A model generated the notes under the pieces. The model was given only the letters and a program-made list of their open reading frames with translations. It did no database searches and was not told where the DNA came from. The translations under genes were made by a program, and so were the position numbers. A DNA stretch of 54,177 nt from Phytophthora quininea (lineage: Eukaryota; Oomycota; Peronosporomycetes; Peronosporales; Peronosporaceae), in the NCBI GenBank assembly GCA_011947345.1, contig JAAVTG010000475.1:1-54177 (forward strand). Direction: 5' to 3'. Below are positions 28,141-40,142 of the stretch, one piece after another. The stretch's first letter is position 1; every line of letters begins with the position of its first letter.

Positions 28141-31100
28141 TTAGCTGACGAGAACAGGCAGAAAGCAAAAGTAATACTCACGTTGCAGTTCCTCCATCAG
28201 CGACGGCAATCGCGTGACGTCGATCGCTCGGGCTCCTTTCCCATTGCGCAGGTTAAAAATCGCTGCCGTTGACTCCCGGGCCTTCGCTGCTGCCAGTAAC
28301 ATCCGAACCACACGAGTCCAGCCGCCTCGACACGCGATATGCAGAGCCGAGTCGCCACTAGAATCAACTGCAGTCAAAGTCGCACCCGACTCAAGAAGAA
28401 GTTGAACGACAACTGCATGTCCAGCGCCACAGGCTTCGTGCAACGGCGTCCTGTGACTGGCACTGGAATCCACAAGGTTTGCATCAGCGCCTTGCTCAAT
28501 CAACAAACGAGCGTGTTCTTCCAATCCATTCCAGGCAGCAACATGCATCAATGAATCTCCACCCGCTGAGCCTCGCCAGTCTCTCAGAACACATTGCCGC
28601 CGAGACTCGTCACTAGAGAAACATTCTGACGAATAACGAGCGTGAGTGTTTCCCCAATAGCTACTAGTCGAGAGATCTCCATCGTCAAGCACGCGCTGCC
28701 ACAATATAATCGTGTTAAGCATGCTTTCAAGTCGACGGCGATGTTTTCCTGCGTATTTGGCCTGCAGTGGGCGTTGTTGCGCTGTCAGCGGGTTCAATTC
28801 GGACAGAAGTCGGAGCTCGAGCGACTTCAACTGGGAATCGACTGCCCAACTCGATCGACGCAGTTGGTCGATTCGCTCTTGGAGCTCTCGAGCTCGTTCC
28901 GCGCACATTTTATCTGCAAACTGCGATGAGTCGACCACTTGGGTCCAGGCAGTTTTGAACCGCAGTAAACTCTGAGCTGTCGGTCGATCCGGCGCCTTAA
29001 CGAGTTCCCACAGCAACGGGTTTGCCTCATCTCCAACCACCTTGTCACGCATATCCTCCTCATCCAGTTCCCGTCTGGCCTCGAGTCTTGCAGCTTCTCG
29101 TTGTTGGCTTTCCAACTCTGCATCATTGTCACGCTGATTATCGCGCTCTAATTTTTCGCGCACAACTCGCTGTTTCTCCAGCTCGAAAGCTCTTCTATTT
29201 TCCGCATAAATTCGTTGATACTCAGCGATCTGAGCACGTTTTGCGACTTCTTCTTGTTTCCTCCGAGCGTCGAGTTTTGCCAAGTGGAGATTTTCCATCT
29301 CTTGTAGCTCTTGTTGGGATGAGCGGCGCACTCGAGGCGAAGAAGAAACGTCAATCTTCTTGCGCGTAATGGCCACAGGAGTTGCTGCTGTGACTTCTTT
29401 GTGATTCGAAACCACACGCCTCGACGGAAAATAGTTAGCAACATCCAGCACAGACGGCAGCTTGGTCGGAAGTTGCGCTTGGGCTGAAGTACTTGTCACC
29501 GGTTTAATGCTGCTTCGAGCTGGTGATGCGGTTGGGGGTTGCGGGGCATCAGAAGAATCTAAACGTGGCGACGCTGGGTCTTGAGGATGAACTTGCTCAA
29601 CAGAAATTGATGATCCCTCGGTAGTATTGTTTGTATCCTCCTTTTGGGAAACAAAATTCGACGCCTCCTGTTGTCTAAGTTTTGAGCCATTATCGATGAT
29701 ATTTTGGCATTCAGATGCATCGCGAAGTACATACGAGACCTCCTTTGAAGAAAAAGGGTCTTGATCAGCTGTCGACAGATTTGAAGGAGATACAACAGCA
29801 GGAATTACATCGGCATCGGCTTGGCAGTCGGGCGCAATTTCGGCAGGGATCTCTTTAGTTACCGGAGCAGAATTGACGGGTTCATCAACTGCAACGTCAC
29901 CTTGAAACATGCTATCAATTTGAGGAGACAACCTTTCCACGACATTCGTGGAGATGTCAATTGTTCGGTCTTGTGGAGGTGGCCCAACATCGACGCTTAG
30001 ATTTTCGCCAGCGAAAACACTTCCTTCAGGAGTGCTTGACCGTATATAATGAGCAGCATCTTCAGTGCAATCAACACGATTTTCTTCGTCTCGGACGGTC
30101 ACGGCTGCGTTCATTTCCACCGCAAGCAGTCCTCTATCATTACTTTGGTTGATGTCTTCAGTCAGTTGTTCGACGGGTTGAATAGTTGATACTGTAGCAT
30201 CACCAGTACCATCAGCACGATTACCTCCCTCTTCTTGTCGCTGGATCCCTTGCGCTGCGAGTATTTCCAACTCGGGCAGTCCATCACCAGTCGTGTTTTG
30301 TATTTGCTCCATGCTCACTTCAATAGCAGTGTCGTCAGCGCGATTTTGTCCACTTTCCTTCGGGGTTATCTCTTCTGTTCCAGCGACTTCTTCCAGAACC
30401 GGTGTCGAATCATGAACAACAAGTCTTGACGACGCAACTCCTGCCGAAGGTGGACGAGATCTGCTCCTTGCACTGCCCGAAGGAGGACGAGACTGCCCAC
30501 CGGAACTTCGAGCAGAACTTACATCGCTTTGTGCTGAAACTCCACTACCTGCAGAGCGTCCTGTTTGTGGCGCTAGTTGCTGCTCGGTCGGTGTTTGAAC
30601 TAACGTCACCCTACTGGATCCCATGGGCGTATTGGACACTGCGGCGATAGCTCGACGGACTTTCTCTTCAAACTCGGGTGTAATCGCAACTTTCTTTGGC
30701 CCGCTCTTGGGTCGCGTACTGACTTGTGGGCTTTTAAGTTCATGATCGTCTGGACTCGCTGTCGACTGGCCTTCTTTCGCTTTCTCGTCACTCTGGTGTA
30801 GCTGTTCCTGATGGAAGCGAAGGAATTCTTCGGGGCTTCCCACAAACACTCCCCGTGGAATTGTTGTAGTAGTACGGCTGCCCATCGCTTTCGTTGACGA
30901 ACAGCATCCATGGACAGGCAGCATCTGTCGAAGTGCTTTTGACACCAGTCTCCGCGGTATCGTCGTCCATATCTCCACTCAATAAACGATTTAGCTCGTT
31001 CATCTGCTCAGCTGTCGACGGTCTCCTCCCACGACCCCCACTCATGGCCAACGCACTAGAAGTAGTAGCAGGTTCGGTCTCACCTTCATTTGTCATTGAC

Positions 31101-31306
31101 GGACGGGTCCACTGGGTGTCCATCGTTTCAGCGTTTAAATAATACACATGACCGCTTTCGTCGTAAGCTTCGGTCCACGGTGGTGGCAACGCCAGATGCG
31201 GTGGCGGTTCCCACGACGTCTCTCCTGTGACGGAATTCCAATAGTACACTTGGCCGCTGGCCTCGTCATGTCGAACTTCCCACCCAGCTGCATCACCGCT
31301 GTCCAT
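28141..31306 (-). CDS. WW-domain and ankyrin-repeat protein, about 1050 aa, one frameshift
   Basis: Scaffold-like protein. ATG at 31306. WW1 (residues about 8-38) has GWEVRHDEASGQVYYWNSVT and SWEPPP. WW2 (about 42-72) has PWTEAYDESGHVYYLNAET and QWTRP. WW3 (about 130-160) has PWMLFVNESDGQPYYYNNST. At the second Trp of WW3, near 30845, one base too many shifts the frame; without it the segment reads VWGSPEEF, as a WW core should. Next come about 500 disordered Ser/Thr/Gln/Glu-rich residues. An Arg/Glu coiled coil follows (RRKQEEVAKRAQIAEYQRIY onward). The C-terminus has three ankyrin units (DSLMHVAAWNGLEEHARLLI, TPLHEACGAGHAVVVQLLLE, SALHIACRGGWTRVVRMLLA). WW domains bind proline-rich peptides; partners are unknown. 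Confidence 0.83.
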
Positions 31307-31353
31307 CGTTGCCCCACTGTCGATGCGTCTCCACGAACGAACAGACGGATCTA

Positions 31354-31490
31354 TTCACTGATAACTGTGAATAGCACATTCAATTTAGCAAGAAAAACAG
31401 TAAATGAAGTGCCTCTGTGGTGATGATCTGGCCCTGCAGGATGGACAAGTCCGCTTTGATATGGTAATACAGAACGGTCCAAGCCACAGT
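31354..31490 (-). pseudogene. Fragment of a second prefoldin subunit 3 gene (3' end)
   Basis: Positions about 31395-31490 match the last exon of the intact prefoldin 3 gene (53115-53190), and 31354-31410 match its 3' flank (about 52850-52925). About 180 bp between them is missing. Same orientation as the intact gene. Confidence 0.7.
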
Positions 31491-33616
31491 GTTGATTCTT
31501 CCTTGTGGGTGGGATATTGAAATGCGTGGGTGGGATAATTAAACAATGGGTTTTATCAATGGGTGTAAAGGGTCTTTTTAAAGGTGTGGAGTTTCAATAG
31601 TCAATTCTTACTAAACTTGTTTGTGCTTGAAAAAGCAATAGAAGTTGTTTCTCAGCGCATCTTGAAAGAACTAACTGTTTCCCATGGTACTGATACTGAC
31701 ATCATCACCGCATGCATGATCTTGTAAGACCAAAGTAATATACCAGTCTGAACAAACCTGTAGAAGTGTTGTCTGGCTTAAGGTCGTTGGGCCTAAAAGA
31801 AAGGGTTTGGACCAGATTGAGAAGCAAAAATGAATGGTTACTGGAAAATGTTATGAGTACAACAATGATTCACAAGGTAGCTAAGCTCTGAATAGGTTCG
31901 ATTGTTGAGAGCTTTCAAGGCTGACACGGCGTTGCACATTTTCAAAGCATATAGATACTTTAGAACATGTGTTTAACAATTGAATGTACGGCCATAGAGT
32001 TGACGGAGTCATGCGTTACCAAATATCTCATCCGGAAAGAGTACCGATATGCCAGTGCACACCACCCCGACACATGTTATACAACAAAAATGATGAGGTG
32101 CACAATGGTGCCTATTGGTGTATGCTCGAGTGTACTATCAGACTTGATACAGACATTAGAATGATGCCTTCAGAAGTTCCAACATCCCGAATCAGTTGCA
32201 CACAGCAGTTGCCATTGCAAGGATTGCTCCGCATCCTCTCCTCTTGTGTTACCTTCGTCCTTATGGAACTAATACTGAATCTGATGATGTAAACCGATGA
32301 TTGTTCATTTTCTAGATTCAGCGGTGTGCGCTGTGCAAGTGATATCAGGCTTTGACCATAAGTCTCTTTGTCACTTCCCATTGGAAGCACTGCCTAGCCG
32401 GCTCAGCAAGAGCTTAATGTTTGGTGTTAATTCAGAACCCGACACTACCCCCTACAAGCTCAGCACACGACACGCGGCTACACGGCACGCCGCCACCAGC
32501 ATCACCGAACGCCAGAAATATCAAATATCATGCTTGGACTAATTGTTTCGTTCGAGATCGACGTGGTTCTCTCTTTGTAGAGATGTAAATTGACTTGTTT
32601 TAGATAGAAGCTAGGGTATTGTGCGGTTCAGCAGTTTTGGCAAAACTGTTGGTTTTGAGCTTTCGCTGTAGGGAGCAAAAGCCGAAGTGAGATTAGATTT
32701 AATTCCTGAAACTACCCACTCCTCCTCCTATCCTCTCCTGTGCTCCCTGTGCTCCTTGTTCCCTCTCATCAATCTGCTTACTCCCGACGACTCCATCACT
32801 TGTCCTCACTATGTTTGTCCACTCACAGTGCTGGTAGGAACGTGCCATCTTTCCAGCCGCCGCCGGGTCTGCTTCACCATCGACTGGTGAGTCTTCGCCG
32901 GTGGTCATCGACCATTCACCATCATCTGTTCAGTCTTTGTAGTGGCCCACGAACACTCGTCATCATCAGATCCGTCCACAAGGACGATCTGCGAGTACAC
33001 GTGGCGCACCATATCAACAGAAACAGGGGTCTTGCTCTGAGTTTAAGAAGCTGCTGGAATGGACTATCGTATCACGTTGGTCATGTCTGGGGCAGCTCGT
33101 ATTTGCCAACCAAATATCGATCGACAGGTGGTGTGAGTGTGAGGAATATTGTGTTTTGCGCGAGTGCTAAACGTTAGCTTGATTTTAAGATAGCAGTACT
33201 CTTAGATTAGGAAGTCTGACCACGTGGATGAAGTCAGAGTAAGCAGTCCTAATAGCACGGAAAAACTAATGAAAGGGACAATATGTAATAGCTTTGGTTA
33301 ACCTGGTAACCTCCCGTCGCTTTGCTAGAAGAATGTTACCGCAAAGTAGATCAAGTCATAATTGTATGTATACCAATTTAGAGCTTTAAACAGGATTGCA
33401 TTGCTTGCATTTTTCAACAATCAGATCTGCTTATTTTGGGATTCAAATTCTGTATAATAATAGTAATATGTAGTATAACATCGATCGGTTGGCTCATGGG
33501 CCTCAACGCTAAAGGTAGCAATGGTATTTCGTTACTACAACACCGCCAAGTCTAACGAGTGGTTCTCCTCCTTCGACGGGGAACACATAGAGTGTAGGCT
33601 CATTTTTCATCTTGCC
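31491..33616. other. Gene-poor AT-rich region
   Basis: No gene recognised in 2.1 kb. A GTGGGTGGGATATT motif near 31507 recurs at 35557 beside the prefoldin exon-2 fragment. Open frames are short and do not resemble known proteins. It may be decayed transposon sequence. Confidence 0.4.
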
Positions 33617-35424
33617 ATGAATCCCCAAGCACCCCTTTCACCCCGCGCTCCTAGCCCAAAGAAGCCTGGTCGTCCACGCGACCCGTGTGGGATGACGTCG
33701 ATATCGACGAGGAAGGAGTGGTGTACTGTCTCCGATGCGAAGCGCGCATTCACACCCTCGGGTTTTCGCACGTTGAGCGCGTCAAGTCTCACTTCAAGAA
33801 CAAGTGCGCCAAGCGAGCTCAGCAAAGCGTTGTGATGACCTACTTTCCCGCGGTTATTACCGCAGCAACGCAGAGTCAGTTTGACAAGAAATTCCCGCAG
33901 CGGGTCTATTCTACCGGTATGCCGTTCTTCAAGACGAGCCACTACTCGTGCTTGGAGGCGTTGCAAGTTCTGAATCCCGCAGTCAAAGTCCCGTCCCAGC
34001 ATGCTTTGCGTGGCCCCTGTTGACTTCGTGCTACCAAGATTCCATCGACAGCATCCGTGCGACACTGGTACGATGCAAATGCACTGTGGTCACCGACGGC
34101 TGGACTGATGTGAACGGCCTTGCCGTTATCAACTACGTTGTCCTTTCGGGTCCGAACACGTACTTCCTGGAATCTGTCTACACCGGAAGTGAAGCGCACG
34201 ATGCCCCTTACTTAGCTGGCGACATCGAGCGCATCTTCGACAAGTACGACTTCATTGATTTCGTCGGCCTCGTGAAGGATAACACTTCAACGAATCGGCG
34301 CAAGTGGGCTCTTCTGCAAGATAAGTATCCGAGTCTCTTCGTTCATGGATACGTGTCCCACATTCTGAATCTACTGGTGAAGGACGTTGTTGCCCAGCTA
34401 CCTTGGCTCGAAAAGCTTTTGAAGCAGAGCAAGCAGCTGGTGTCATTCCTCAAGAAGAACCACAAGCTCTGGTACCAACTCAAGCAACGCCAAGAACAAG
34501 CTCCCTCGCAGGATGACATTCCTATTCCGACCCTAGTGACGCCGTGCGATACCCGCTGGGGTCGATTCTCGCCTGCTTCAGGAGCCTTCTCCAGTCGGAG
34601 GCCATTCTGCTACAGCTGGTCTCCGAACGTGACTTTCTGGACGGCCAAATGAAGAAGCAGAAGGCTGCTAGGCGCTCGGTATTTAGTTTCGTCACCTGCA
34701 AAACATTTTTCGTGCATCTGAAGAAGGCAGTGGAGCTGCTGAAGCCGATCGTCGCGTTCCAGAAGAGGTTTGAGAAGAACTCGGCTACTCCCTCTGACGT
34801 GTACCAGGTTTTTCTCGATCTACCCGGGAAACTGAATGACATGGACTTATCATCCAATGAACGCTCGCTGGTGACACAGCTAATGGTTGAGCGGTTCAAC
34901 TTCGTCTACGGAGATGGCCACGGCGTTGCGTATCTTCTCGACCCTCGCTTTGGCGGAAGCGGTATGGACGAGGACACCACCTCGAACGTGGAGGCCTTTA
35001 TCTCGACGTGGCACGGAGGAGACGCCGAGGAGTCCATTCTTGTTGAGCTTTCACGCTATCGAGCGATGGTCGCTTCGTTACAAGGCTCACGTCGACTGGA
35101 ACTGCTTCAACGCGGTCGAATCTCGGTGGTCGACTTCTGGGCCGGCCTCGATGGCTACCCGTTGTTGAAGCAAGTCGCTACGCGCGCATTTGCTTGCGGC
35201 GTCTCAAGTGCTGCGTGTGAACGGAACTTCTCCACACACAAGTTCATTCACTCGAGTCTTCGCAACTGCTTGAAGCCAAGGTCCGTTGAGATGCTCGTCT
35301 ATCTTTCTTTAACGCTAAGGATGTGCAGCAGGACGAGCTCGAATTTCTCGACGAGATGATGCCGGAGCGGGAGGAGCCAGAGCCTGACACCCCGCACCGC
35401 GACGACGACTACATCTACTACTAG
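33617..35424 (+). mobile_element. hAT transposon with frameshifted transposase
   Basis: Transposase read from ATG 33617 to TAG 35424 across at least four frame changes (near 33690, 34000, 34560 and 35300). A BED-like finger has YCLRCEARIHTLGFSHVERV and HFKNKC. Catalytic blocks are VVTDGWTDVNG, GLVKDNTSTNRRKWALL, GYVSHILNLLVKD and PCDTRWGS. The C-terminal dimerisation region has SSAACERNFSTHKFIHSSLR, and the frame ends in an acidic DDDYIYY tail. In the third block a Tyr stands where hAT enzymes usually have Cys. Terminal repeats were not identified. It sits between fragments of a prefoldin-3 copy, so its insertion probably helped break that gene. Confidence 0.8.
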
Positions 35425-35589
35425 GCGCACAATGGGGTTGTGACGAGCGTCATATTCTTGGTGCTGATGAGCGTAGATCTACCAGGTAGATAACGATTGT
35501 AGCTGCAGTAAAGCAATTCTTGCGACTGACGTTTAATCCTTTTCCCGAAGCACTTTGGGTGGGATATTCGTTTACCTCAAAACCCAATA

Positions 35590-35812
35590 TCCCACTAACC
35601 TGCTCTGCGATCGCTGCAGGCAGCATCTCGCCGTCGTTCCGCTTGGCCAGCAGGTGTCGCAGCATGTCCAGGTCCTTCTGCGTCTGTGGGGTCTTGCGCT
35701 TGAACGACTCGCGGTTCTTCTGCAAGTTGGTCTCCATGAGCTTGTACTTGCTGAACATCTGTTGCAGCGCGCCGACGAGCGACTCGATGAGGTGGTCGCC
35801 TGGGAACTGTCA
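35590..35812 (-). pseudogene. Fragment of a second prefoldin subunit 3 gene (exon 2)
   Basis: Encodes MFSKYKLMETNLQKNRESFK then TQKDLDMLRHLLAKR on the minus strand, close to 53440-53650 of the intact gene. Similarity ends near 35600, where unrelated repeat sequence begins. A perfect 10-bp inverted pair (GTGGGATATT/AATATCCCAC) occurs at about 35560-35596. Confidence 0.85.
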
Positions 35813-35816
35813 ACGA

Positions 35817-35824
35817 ACTCCTAT
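35817..35824 (+). repeat. Merlin target-site duplication, left
   Basis: ACTCCTAT, repeated exactly at 37164-37171 on the other side of the element. Confidence 0.88.
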
Positions 35825-37163
35825 GGCATATACATAATAAAACCCGCATGTATACATCCGGATACTACCGGATGCAATTTTAGCCAGTGCATTTCTCTCT
35901 CATTTGCAACCCCCTTGCAGCCAACGCAAACCCACTCAGCCATGGCGGCCTCCGAGGCCCCGAGTACGACCTTAGTGTCGACTCGGGGCATTTCACGTTT
36001 AACACGGTCATGCTCGCGTGCGCCACGGAGGAGGGTCTCTTACGTGGTGCATGCGGGCCGGCTTGATCGCCGAGTCGATGGCGTGCCCTAAGTGCGGCGG
36101 CGACATGCGGCGCCAAGGCAAGCACTGGCGCTGTAACCGCTCCGACTGTCGCCTGCAGCGCAGTGTTCGAGCCAAGTCGTTCTTCGCGCGTTCGAGGACC
36201 CCGCTGTCGAAGCTCGTGATGGTGCTGTACTTCTGGGCCAGCCGCACGCATGTAGGCGAGGCGGTTCAGCACGTGGAGCTGACGCCTACAGCGGCTGGCC
36301 AGTGCTATTTATACGCGAGGGACATTTGCTCGGCGGAGATGAATCTGTGTGATATGCGAGTAAGCACAAATCTATTACGTGTTATTTCGTGTTATCTAAG
36401 TCTAAGTGCACGTACAGGTTGGTGGCGAAGGCCACGTGGTGGAAATTGATGAAACGAGCATGAAGAAAAAGCAGAAGTACCACCGGGAACAAGGCATCCC
36501 GACTTCTGGGTCTTCGGGGGTCGATCGTACCACTAAGAAGTGGTTTGCGCGTATGGTGTTTGAGGACAGAACGAAATCAACTCTGTCTAAGTGCATCAAA
36601 GAGTGCATTAAGCCAGGGTACGTACAAGCTCAACTGATTCTAGATGTTATTGCAAGGGATGAACTGATATAAGTGATTGCAGGACTTTGATCATGTCCGA
36701 CATGTTCAAGTCGTACGTGACGGAGGTGGAGAGCGGGTCGAGGAAGGGCCTTCTGCACACCCTCGAGAACAACCGATACTTGGCCGGGATGAGCTACAGC
36801 CATCAGTGGGTTAACCACTCAAAGAATTTTGTAGACCCCTCGACCGGCGCCCACACCAACCGGATCGAAGGGGTCTGGGAGGTAATGATAAAGGCACGCC
36901 TGAAAAGTGAGCGGGGCATGCGGAAGAGCGTCGTCCCCCAGTACCTTGATGAATACCTGTGGCGATCTTGGTACTTCAATCAAACCAAGACGCCACAGGC
37001 AAGCCAGTACTTCCACGGCCTAGTGCTGGGAATTCGGCGCAAGTATCAGTTGTGAGGTATACTTAGCTGTATAGGATAAGCTACTAACGGGGTTGCTTTG
37101 CTACGTATCCGGATACGTTCCAGTTGAGTGTGTATACATGCGGGCCTTTATTATGTATGTGCC
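35825..37163 (+). mobile_element. Intact Merlin DNA transposon, 1339 bp
   Basis: Bounded by imperfect terminal inverted repeats of 32-33 bp (35825-35856 and 37131-37163; core CCCGCATGTATACA) and by a perfect 8-bp target-site duplication, as expected for the Merlin/IS1016 superfamily. It contains one transposase gene with two introns and no lesions. It is inserted in the remains of the prefoldin-3 copy, between the exon 2 and exon 1 pieces. A perfect duplication and an open transposase suggest a recent insertion. Confidence 0.9.
36051..37055 (+). CDS. Merlin (IS1595/ISXO2-like) transposase, 293 aa
   Basis: DDE transposase. Exons are 36051-36359, 36418-36617 and 36683-37055, with GT-AG introns of 58 and 65 nt and agreeing phases. 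The N-terminal zinc ribbon has ACPKCGGDMRRQGKHWRCN then SDCRLQRSVRAKSFFARS. Catalytic residues are Asp in HVVEIDETSM, Asp in LIMSDMFKSY, and the acidic residue of NRIEGVWEVMIKAR. The C-terminal RRKYQL closes the frame. Length and domain order match eukaryotic Merlin enzymes. Both introns are oomycete-like, so the element has long been eukaryotic. No frameshift or nonsense codon is seen, so it may be active. Confidence 0.88.
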
Positions 37164-37171
37164 ACTCCTAT
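37164..37171 (+). repeat. Merlin target-site duplication, right
   Basis: ACTCCTAT, same as 35817-35824. Confidence 0.88.
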
Positions 37172-37194
37172 CAACAGCATATAAGATCTGGCCC

Positions 37195-37345
37195 CGCCAA
37201 AAAACCGAGGCGCTCGCCCACCTTAACGCGCACATAATGGGCGAGCGCCGCTGTCTTCGTGCTGCTCCCAGCCGTATGCTGCGTAGTTTTAACTACGTTC
37301 CGTGGAGTTGGTGGTGCGAATGTGAGACAACTATCCGGTGGCGCT
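37195..37345 (+). pseudogene. Fragment of a second prefoldin subunit 3 gene (exon 1 and upstream), inverted
   Basis: The plus strand encodes EALAHLNAHIMGERR, matching EALARLNAHIMGERN of the intact gene's exon 1. A following stretch around 37316-37342 (GTGAGACAACTATCCGGTGG) matches the 5' flank at 53894-53920. The exon piece runs opposite to the exon 2 and 3 pieces, so an inversion occurred here. Confidence 0.75.
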
Positions 37346-37409
37346 AACAATAAAACCTGAAGTGACAGCTGTTCGGCTGGCACATATTGTTACCCGTGCA
37401 ACTGGTGAG

Positions 37410-38098
37410 GATGACCCTTAAACAACGGCACCTGCACCAAAGCAGCGCGGCCTGTCTCTGGCACAACTAACAGCGATACTCGTAAGGGCAAGAAGAAGCT
37501 GGCAACACGCCCCGGGTCATCCAGCATCGCAGCGGGAGTCGGCGCGGATGACCACAAGTCTGATTTGGAGGACAAGGCCCCAGTCCCTCCCGAAAAGGTG
37601 AGAAAGACTGTCACCCGCGCAGGCGAAAGCCGCCTTGATATCAAGTCCACCTCGTGCTAGGACATCCTGGTCGTAATCCAGATTAACCATCTTTGCTCAA
37701 GAGTCTGATACGACCACATGCGGAAGTTAACGTCTCGGCTCCGCAGCTTCATTTCAAGAAACAAGTCTGCAGACCCGCTGAACACTCCAGCTCGCGTACG
37801 GCTTACCCTTCTGTACGTGAACGAGTTTATCGACTGCACAAGAAGTGGGTCCTGCGAGTCGTTGAAGGTCATCAACAACCAGCTCACTCTGTGGATGGTG
37901 CTGGTGAGCGTCTTGTCGCAGTCCAAGTCAGGAGGCGGTGATGAAGCACTTGTAGCACAAAGTCGTAAAACGCCCCCAGAGATCCGATTCGTATTCCAAT
38001 CGCTAAAACCCAAGCCTCAATTAATATCAACAACCCCTGGCACCTTGGTCTTGCCAAAAGATATTAGAGATGCTACAATGGCTGCAAGAATTAAATAA
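37410..38098 (+). other. Possible decayed coding region, unknown
   Basis: Two hydrophilic plus-strand stretches look coding. About 37470-37660 has RKGKKKLATRPGSSSIAAGV, later APVPPEKVRKTVTRAGESRL. ATG 37718 to 38098 gives 126 aa including VRLTLLYVNEFIDCTRSG. Stops separate them and no splice pair was confirmed. Not recognised; it could be a transposon gag-like remnant or an old gene. Confidence 0.28.
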
Positions 38099-38149
38099 AG
38101 CTTTGGTGACACAGACTCCCCTCGATGTTTTTTTCCGTTGATACATAGC

Positions 38150-38761
38150 CATATTTTTTCTATCGGCAGTCATTCAATTCCTCGACCAACGCTCAGTGTT
38201 GTCTACCGGGACAAAAGGAGAGCGCCTACTATTGATTTTTTCAGTGTCCTACGAAGTTTACTTGAGGAGAACTCGATCAACCTGCCGTTTGTTATTTTGT
38301 CAGATCGAGAACTAGCATGTATGAATGCTTTGGGATCCGTTTTTCTTGCAGTTCCTGCTATGGTCTGTCGATGGTATTTAAACCAGAATGCGTTATCACA
38401 GGTTAGAAGTGTTTTAGGCCAGATACGTATATAATCCTTTGCCAAGTCAGGATAGATTCGAGAATGCCTGGAAGACAGACGTATTCATGACTTTTTCATC
38501 AAACCGTGAACACACTAAGTGAGACTGTCTTCGAGAATCAATGTCATGTGTTGCGAATGCTTTCGCCAACATTGTCGGCATATTGGGATGAGAACCGATG
38601 GAAGCACAAAACTAAGATTGTTCGATGCTGGACAAATACATACAAACCCTTTGGACATATCAGCTGTTGAGGGTGCCAACGCGGTATGTAAACGGTGTAT
38701 CCAGAACAGCAATAACGATCCATACACTGTGTTAAAGTATGCTTTCGTGGTGGGTATCTAG
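38150..38761 (+). mobile_element. Fragment of a MULE-type transposase
   Basis: Encodes FVILSDRELACMNALGSVFL then PAMVCRWYLNQNALSQVRS, the middle of the MULE catalytic domain (DRELALMNAL...CRWHxNKN pattern). Further pieces follow to about 38761 with several stops. No ends seen. Confidence 0.68.
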
Positions 38762-38769
38762 AGTAAGAT

Positions 38770-40142
38770 CAATACAACCAGTTCAAACAAAAACGACCTA
38801 AAGGCGCACGTGATAAATTTGTGCAGGGTGCTGAATGTTCGGTGTAAAGACGAGCCATGACCGATAGCCCCAATATAGTGCTCAGATAGCCAACATGTGG
38901 AAATTTATCTTGATTTTTGTATTGAGTCAAATATAAGTATATATCTTGTTTAGTCGGACCCTGCAAAACATATGTCGCCGCTAGGTTCGTTTTTTTCATA
39001 AAGTTTTTGTCCGAACCAGCGGGATTGCTCAAAGAGCGGTCAGTGGTCGTGCATCTCGCGACACTACAATTTTACCCTATCCCTTTCATGTGGATCGATA
39101 CTCCGAACTGTGTACGCGCTAAAGTAAATCAATATCCTTTGGATGGAAGCACACAAAACTATAAGTGAAACCACACCGTACCGCGTATATACTGGAACAT
39201 CTAAATGTGTCAACGAGAGCTTTATGTACACGAACCTTTTCTAGATTAATAGGCCGACTGAAAGTGCTATCAACAGATAACGATGGTCACCGGTGGCTCT
39301 CCCCGAGCAGGGCCCCGATTTCTGGTATTGTAATTTCTATTGTGAAATTTGTTAGACAAAAACACACCTTGTGAAAAAGTTTATTTAGAACTTACATCCC
39401 ATGTCGCTGGATCAACTGCAGCAGCCCGCTCAAGATCTGCGCGGTACTTGCCTTCTTCGAAAAGTATTAGCACCTCCAAAGGTACTCGTCAATGTACCCA
39501 TTTAGCTCCGAATTTTCATTCCCTCATTTTCTTGATGTGTACTTAGATGTGTATTTCCCACAGTCCTTCTACAGTATTCGTGTGGGTGCCGTCGTCTGGT
39601 CGACTTAATGTTCGGTATGGTTAACGTACTTGTGTAGGTAGTGCAGATCAGAAAGGCGGGGGCATTTTCATTCCACTTGGACAACACTAGTGCTTTCACG
39701 CTAGAGAAACTTCCTGCCGTTGCGTAATGAATGTCACAGAAAAACTCTAGTGTCTTCTGCACAAACCTGTCTCTTTCGAATCCAATATCGACGGCTCGCT
39801 GTCGATATGTGCAGAAGTAAACCAAAGGGAAAAAGCGGTCACATCATTTTAGATATCCAAGTGCAAACACGACATAGCCATTAATGGCCATACCGTGCGT
39901 GCTGTCGATGTGTAAAATAGACATACAAATCTGTTCGAATTTGCACTGCGACGTAATCCTGAATAAGACATAGACATATATTTCTGAAGAGTGAGAGATG
40001 ACGATGAGGAAGAGATGATGTTGTGGAACTTAGAAGTGATGAATTTACAATAGTTAGGGACAACGAATGGTCCTGATAAGTCGTACTTTAGATAGGTATT
40101 ATGTGGTGTTCATATAGTTATGAATCCGGCTCGTCCCGACTT
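38770..40142. other. AT-rich region without recognisable gene
   Basis: 1.4 kb with short open frames only. The longest (minus, 39825-39502, about 107 codons) has an unremarkable composition and no recognised domain. Nothing further can be supported. Confidence 0.4.

Noticed and set aside
32687..33177. Solo LTR or gene in the 32.7-33.2 kb Pro/Ser-coding stretch
   Set aside because: No paired repeat, TG...CA ends or target duplication could be found, and open frames on both strands look random.
36051..37055. Bacterial insertion-sequence contamination
   Set aside because: The transposase resembles IS1595/IS1016 enzymes but has two spliceosomal introns and sits in eukaryotic flanks with an 8-bp target duplication, so it is a Merlin element.
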